Assembly (NCBI GenBank): GCA_020635975.1
Contig: JACJYT010000002.1
Coordinates: 62,001 to 126,000, forward strand
Source: Chitinophagales bacterium
GTDB taxonomy: Bacteria; Bacteroidota; Bacteroidia; Chitinophagales; UBA8649
Direction: 5' to 3'
DNA length: 64,000 nucleotides
In this document: positions 61,837-64,000 of the stretch, in pieces
How the letters are laid out: each line of letters opens with the position of its first letter
How positions within the stretch are numbered: position 1 is the stretch's first letter
Translations under genes and position numbers: made by a program
Notes under the pieces: generated by a model
Databases searched by the model: none
The model's input: only the letters and a program-made list of their open reading frames with translations
What the model was told of the DNA's origin: nothing

Positions 61837-62863
61837 GGGAATAGTTGTATTCTGTTTTTGGCCACTTACTTGGTGAACAAGTGGCTAGTTCTTTCAGATT
61901 TTCTAGCTGTAGATTCTCTTGCTCACAGCTTATAAAGTCGCTTTTATCCGTTAGTCGCTGAGCAAGGTATTCTTGCTCCACCTGTCCTGGAGTTGGAATT
62001 AGTAAGCAGGTTTTTTGTAAATGGATGTAATCGATGATTGATGTATAGCCAGATCTCCCAATTAAAAACTTCGTTTGTGCAATTAAAAGCTCCATTTCTT
62101 GGCTATTGAGGATGTCGAAACAAGTTATATTAGTATAATCCCTTTGGGGAGAATTGTCAGTGGATCCTCTAACTAAGGCGTGCTTACCAGGTAGGGAAGA
62201 GAGAAGCTTAAGTAATTTATTCTCTAATATAGTTCTTTGAGGTTCAGGACCTGAGAGAATGGCAAGAAAGTCGTAAACCAGCGGTAACTCTTTTTGCTTC
62301 AAACGAGAACTAGCGCCGATGAATTCTATATTTTTCCAATCTAGTTGAGATAGTTTTCCACTAAGCTTATAAGCGCCCGCAAAGTCAGGCACCCATATTT
62401 TATCGAATTTCCTTAGAAAAGTTTTATAACTCCTATTAACGATATTTTCAAATAAAGCACTTGCCGGGTATAGGAGTCTTAACTGGTGACAAATTAGTAC
62501 GTTTGGAATGAAATCATGATAGAAACCGTAGCGATTATCAGATATTATAAGATCAATTTGGTGTTTTAAGCAGAGTTGCTTACAAAGCTCTTGTTCGGCA
62601 TTTATTGCTTTTAAGAATTTTGGTATTTGAAGAGCCATTTGTATGCTAAAGTTTGAGGCGCTTTCTGCATATTCTGCCTCGTAACCTACACAGGACTCTA
62701 TAACTAGTTCAGGAAATTCTTTTTGCAAGAGCTCTAGGGCTAAGCCATCGCTAACAAGCACGACCTCATACCCTTCTTGAAGGAGATACCTAATTAGAGG
62801 CGTTGAGCGAGTAGCATGGCCTAGACCCCAATTTAATATTCCAAAAAGAATTCTTTTTTTCAT
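61802..62863 (-). CDS. MurG-like glycosyltransferase (GT-B fold)
   Basis: A 353-residue protein with GNWGLGHATRST-like N-terminus (here ILNWGLGHATRSTPLIRYL), a middle LIISDNRYGFY, and a C-terminal nucleotide-sugar site FLIGRSGYTSIIDY and LIPTPGQVEQEYLAQRL. This pattern fits the GT28/MurG-like superfamily, often found as uncharacterised single glycosyltransferases in Bacteroidota. Donor and acceptor are unknown. It converges on the thioredoxin-fold gene. Confidence 0.82.
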   Translation of the reverse strand: MKKRILFGILNWGLGHATRSTPLIRYLLQEGYEVVLVSDGLALELLQKEFPELVIESCVGYEAEYAESASNFSIQMALQIPKFLKAINAEQELCKQLCLKHQIDLIISDNRYGFYHDFIPNVLICHQLRLLYPASALFENIVNRSYKTFLRKFDKIWVPDFAGAYKLSGKLSQLDWKNIEFIGASSRLKQKELPLVYDFLAILSGPEPQRTILENKLLKLLSSLPGKHALVRGSTDNSPQRDYTNITCFDILNSQEMELLIAQTKFLIGRSGYTSIIDYIHLQKTCLLIPTPGQVEQEYLAQRLTDKSDFISCEQENLQLENLKELATCSPSKWPKTEYNYSLIQQFLLCSTS

Positions 62864-62975
62864 GTCCGTTTTTTGATCAACAGGTAGGAGAATTATTTGT
62901 GTTTTTGAAGTTTCTAGTCTTTTACAATTAAGTTCACTACTAAAGCGTTAAATTAGCAAAGTAAACCTTGCAAAG

Positions 62976-63134
62976 ATGAAAAAAATGAGTTTATTTATTG
63001 CAATCTTGGCTTCTAGTCTTTTGTTGCTGTCCTGCAAGGGAAGTAAATGCGATTGTCCGAGTTTTGCACCAAAGAAACACCGAAGTGAGTTGATACCAAT
63101 TCTAAATGATGATAGTGTTGCTGTATTTGCTTAA
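62976..63134 (+). CDS. small lipoprotein, 52 aa
   Basis: An intact small gene: ATG at 62976, TAA at 63134. It begins MKKMSLFIAILASSLLLLSC, a clear lipoprotein signal with Cys20 as the anchor. The 32-residue mature part has KGSKCDCPSFAPKK, then HRSELIPILNDD. Two further Cys may bind metal or form a disulfide. I recall small flavobacterial lipoproteins with a GSKCDCP phrase, but no function. The next lipoprotein gene starts 13 bases after its stop. Confidence 0.72.
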   Translation: MKKMSLFIAILASSLLLLSCKGSKCDCPSFAPKKHRSELIPILNDDSVAVFA

Positions 63135-63147
63135 TCAAACTCCTTTT

Positions 63148-63933
63148 ATGAAAAATTTTTACCTTTTTTTGCTTCTCCTTCTTTTAAGTTTGAGTGCATG
63201 TAAAAAGGAAGATGCAGATTGCAGTGGTAAATTGTTTGGAATTCCGAATGCAAATACTGGTTTAGACATTTCTCAATGCACGCCTCTTTGTATGTGTAAG
63301 AATTTTAGTTCTAAAACTTTTAGCTCTGCAGAATTAAATGCTTTACGCGCTTGGGTATTAACAGACACTATAGCAGAGCTTACAGAAAATCCATACCTCT
63401 TTCCTCCGCAGCAAAATCCTGCATGTTTATGTGCTGTAGTAGTTGATAACGAACAAACAAAGGAATATCATTTAGAGAATTTTTCTTCTGAAGAAGAAGC
63501 GAAAGCAGTTGGCGCTATACCAACCCATTTTGATGCCTGTGGTACTTGTTCTAGCCTTGCAGATTTTACGGTTTATGCAGAAAATATAGATATAGGAGCG
63601 GATGTTAGAGCTTGTGCCATTCTTAATTTAAGTCAACCCTTTGAAAATCTTGTTGCTTGTATTGAAGATCTTGGTTTTAGTAAGCCTTGCGCGCAAATAT
63701 GGGCATACAACGCCAGAAACACGCAGCAACTATGCTTTGATATTTGCATTCAAGATAATATTTACAATAAACCCGATGGTTCTCTAGGCGATTGTTTAGA
63801 TTGCGATGAAAGACTTAGCGGACCAGTATTTAAAGCAGTAGCAGGAAGAACAAGAAGAAATACAGGCATTGCTTCTAGCATTTGCAGACTGTGTAGTGAA
63901 GTACAGATTGTTGAGCACAACTACCCCTTATAA
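63148..63933 (+). CDS. cysteine-rich hypothetical lipoprotein, 261 aa
   Basis: Not recognised. The signal MKNFYLFLLLLLLSLSAC ends in a lipobox. The mature protein is rich in cysteine (about 20), in pairs such as TPLCMCKNF, PACLCAVV, DACGTCSSL and DCLDCDER, so it is likely disulfide-rich and extracytoplasmic. The ATG at 63106 lies inside the previous gene and adds a poor N-terminus; I use 63148. Its function is unknown. Confidence 0.7.
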   Translation: MKNFYLFLLLLLLSLSACKKEDADCSGKLFGIPNANTGLDISQCTPLCMCKNFSSKTFSSAELNALRAWVLTDTIAELTENPYLFPPQQNPACLCAVVVDNEQTKEYHLENFSSEEEAKAVGAIPTHFDACGTCSSLADFTVYAENIDIGADVRACAILNLSQPFENLVACIEDLGFSKPCAQIWAYNARNTQQLCFDICIQDNIYNKPDGSLGDCLDCDERLSGPVFKAVAGRTRRNTGIASSICRLCSEVQIVEHNYPL

Positions 63934-63941
63934 CTTAGGTT

Positions 63942-64000
63942 CTAAACAAACTCGGATAACTCCAACCACCTTAGTGATTTTTCGTCTATAGCTTCTTCCG
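63942..64000 (-). CDS. C-terminus of a gene running off the window
   Basis: On the minus strand one frame is open from the window edge and ends in a TAG at 63944-63942, reading EEAIDEKSLRWLELSEFV. The sequence is protein-like, and the gap to the lipoprotein stop is eight bases, as at other converging pairs here. Too short to name. Confidence 0.4.
   Translation of the reverse strand, partial: EEAIDEKSLRWLELSEFV

Overview
The window reads as chromosomal DNA of a low-GC member of the Bacteroidota, most likely a Flavobacteriales-type organism (order-level inference). Support comes from a type B type IX secretion (T9SS) C-terminal domain at 3512-5611, the gliding lipoprotein GldB, the PorG-UppS-BamA-OmpH-OmpH-MurI gene order, many short lipoproteins, weak Shine-Dalgarno sites, and repeated promoters of the Bacteroidota type (-7 box TAnnTTTG). 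Nearly all of it is densely coding. There is no transposase, prophage or CRISPR array.

Layout. 0-8.2 kb: hypothetical proteins, an A-type Fe-S carrier, a glycine-rich T9SS cargo protein, a GSCFA protein, and a 5'-nucleotidase split over two genes. 8.3-10.8 kb: dnaA, tRNA-Ser(GCU), a four-helix-bundle gene flanked by inverted repeats, tRNA-Pro(UGG), then two decayed copies of the tRNA-Pro 3' end, each followed by its own terminator hairpin. 10.8-17.3 kb: DUF2200 and DUF1801 proteins, then SRPBCC, SDR, sulfotransferase, DUF1214, NAD-epimerase and sterol-desaturase-like genes that may tailor a lipid or other small hydrophobic molecule. 17.6-22.7 kb: one 1691-residue DUF4011-type SF1 helicase with nuclease-like and WGR C-terminal domains, a possible single-gene defence or repair enzyme. 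22.8-33.7 kb: heme A synthase, a Kir channel, a hotdog protein, a MATE pump, IlvA, MscL, MscS and a short Bat operon (MoxR, DUF58, membrane protein, BatA). 33.7-35.4 kb: a small accessory patch with a ParDE toxin-antitoxin pair and a membrane protein. 35.5-46.6 kb: NadE, a beta-barrel protein, GldB, LigA, a fatty acid desaturase, an 0.8-kb repeat-rich spacer, and PurL. 46.7-49.7 kb: PrsW-like protease, spondin-domain lipoprotein, MeaB, truncated hemoglobin. 49.7-54.3 kb: rimP-nusA-infB, with a terminator-like hairpin in the leader. 54.4-60.6 kb: the envelope cluster porG-uppS-bamA-ompH-ompH-murI. 60.6-64 kb: a thioredoxin-fold protein, a MurG-like glycosyltransferase, two small lipoproteins, and the cut end of a further gene.

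How it works together. Most of the window is core housekeeping: replication start, transcription/translation control, envelope assembly, NAD and purine synthesis, DNA ligation and mechanosensing. The parts that stand out are the DUF4011-WGR helicase, the sulfotransferase/DUF1214 cluster, the tRNA-Pro relic array with its palindrome, the intervening-sequence-like four-helix-bundle unit, and the attenuator-like hairpin ahead of rimP-nusA-infB. All functions are read from the sequence and remembered family knowledge; no database search was run.
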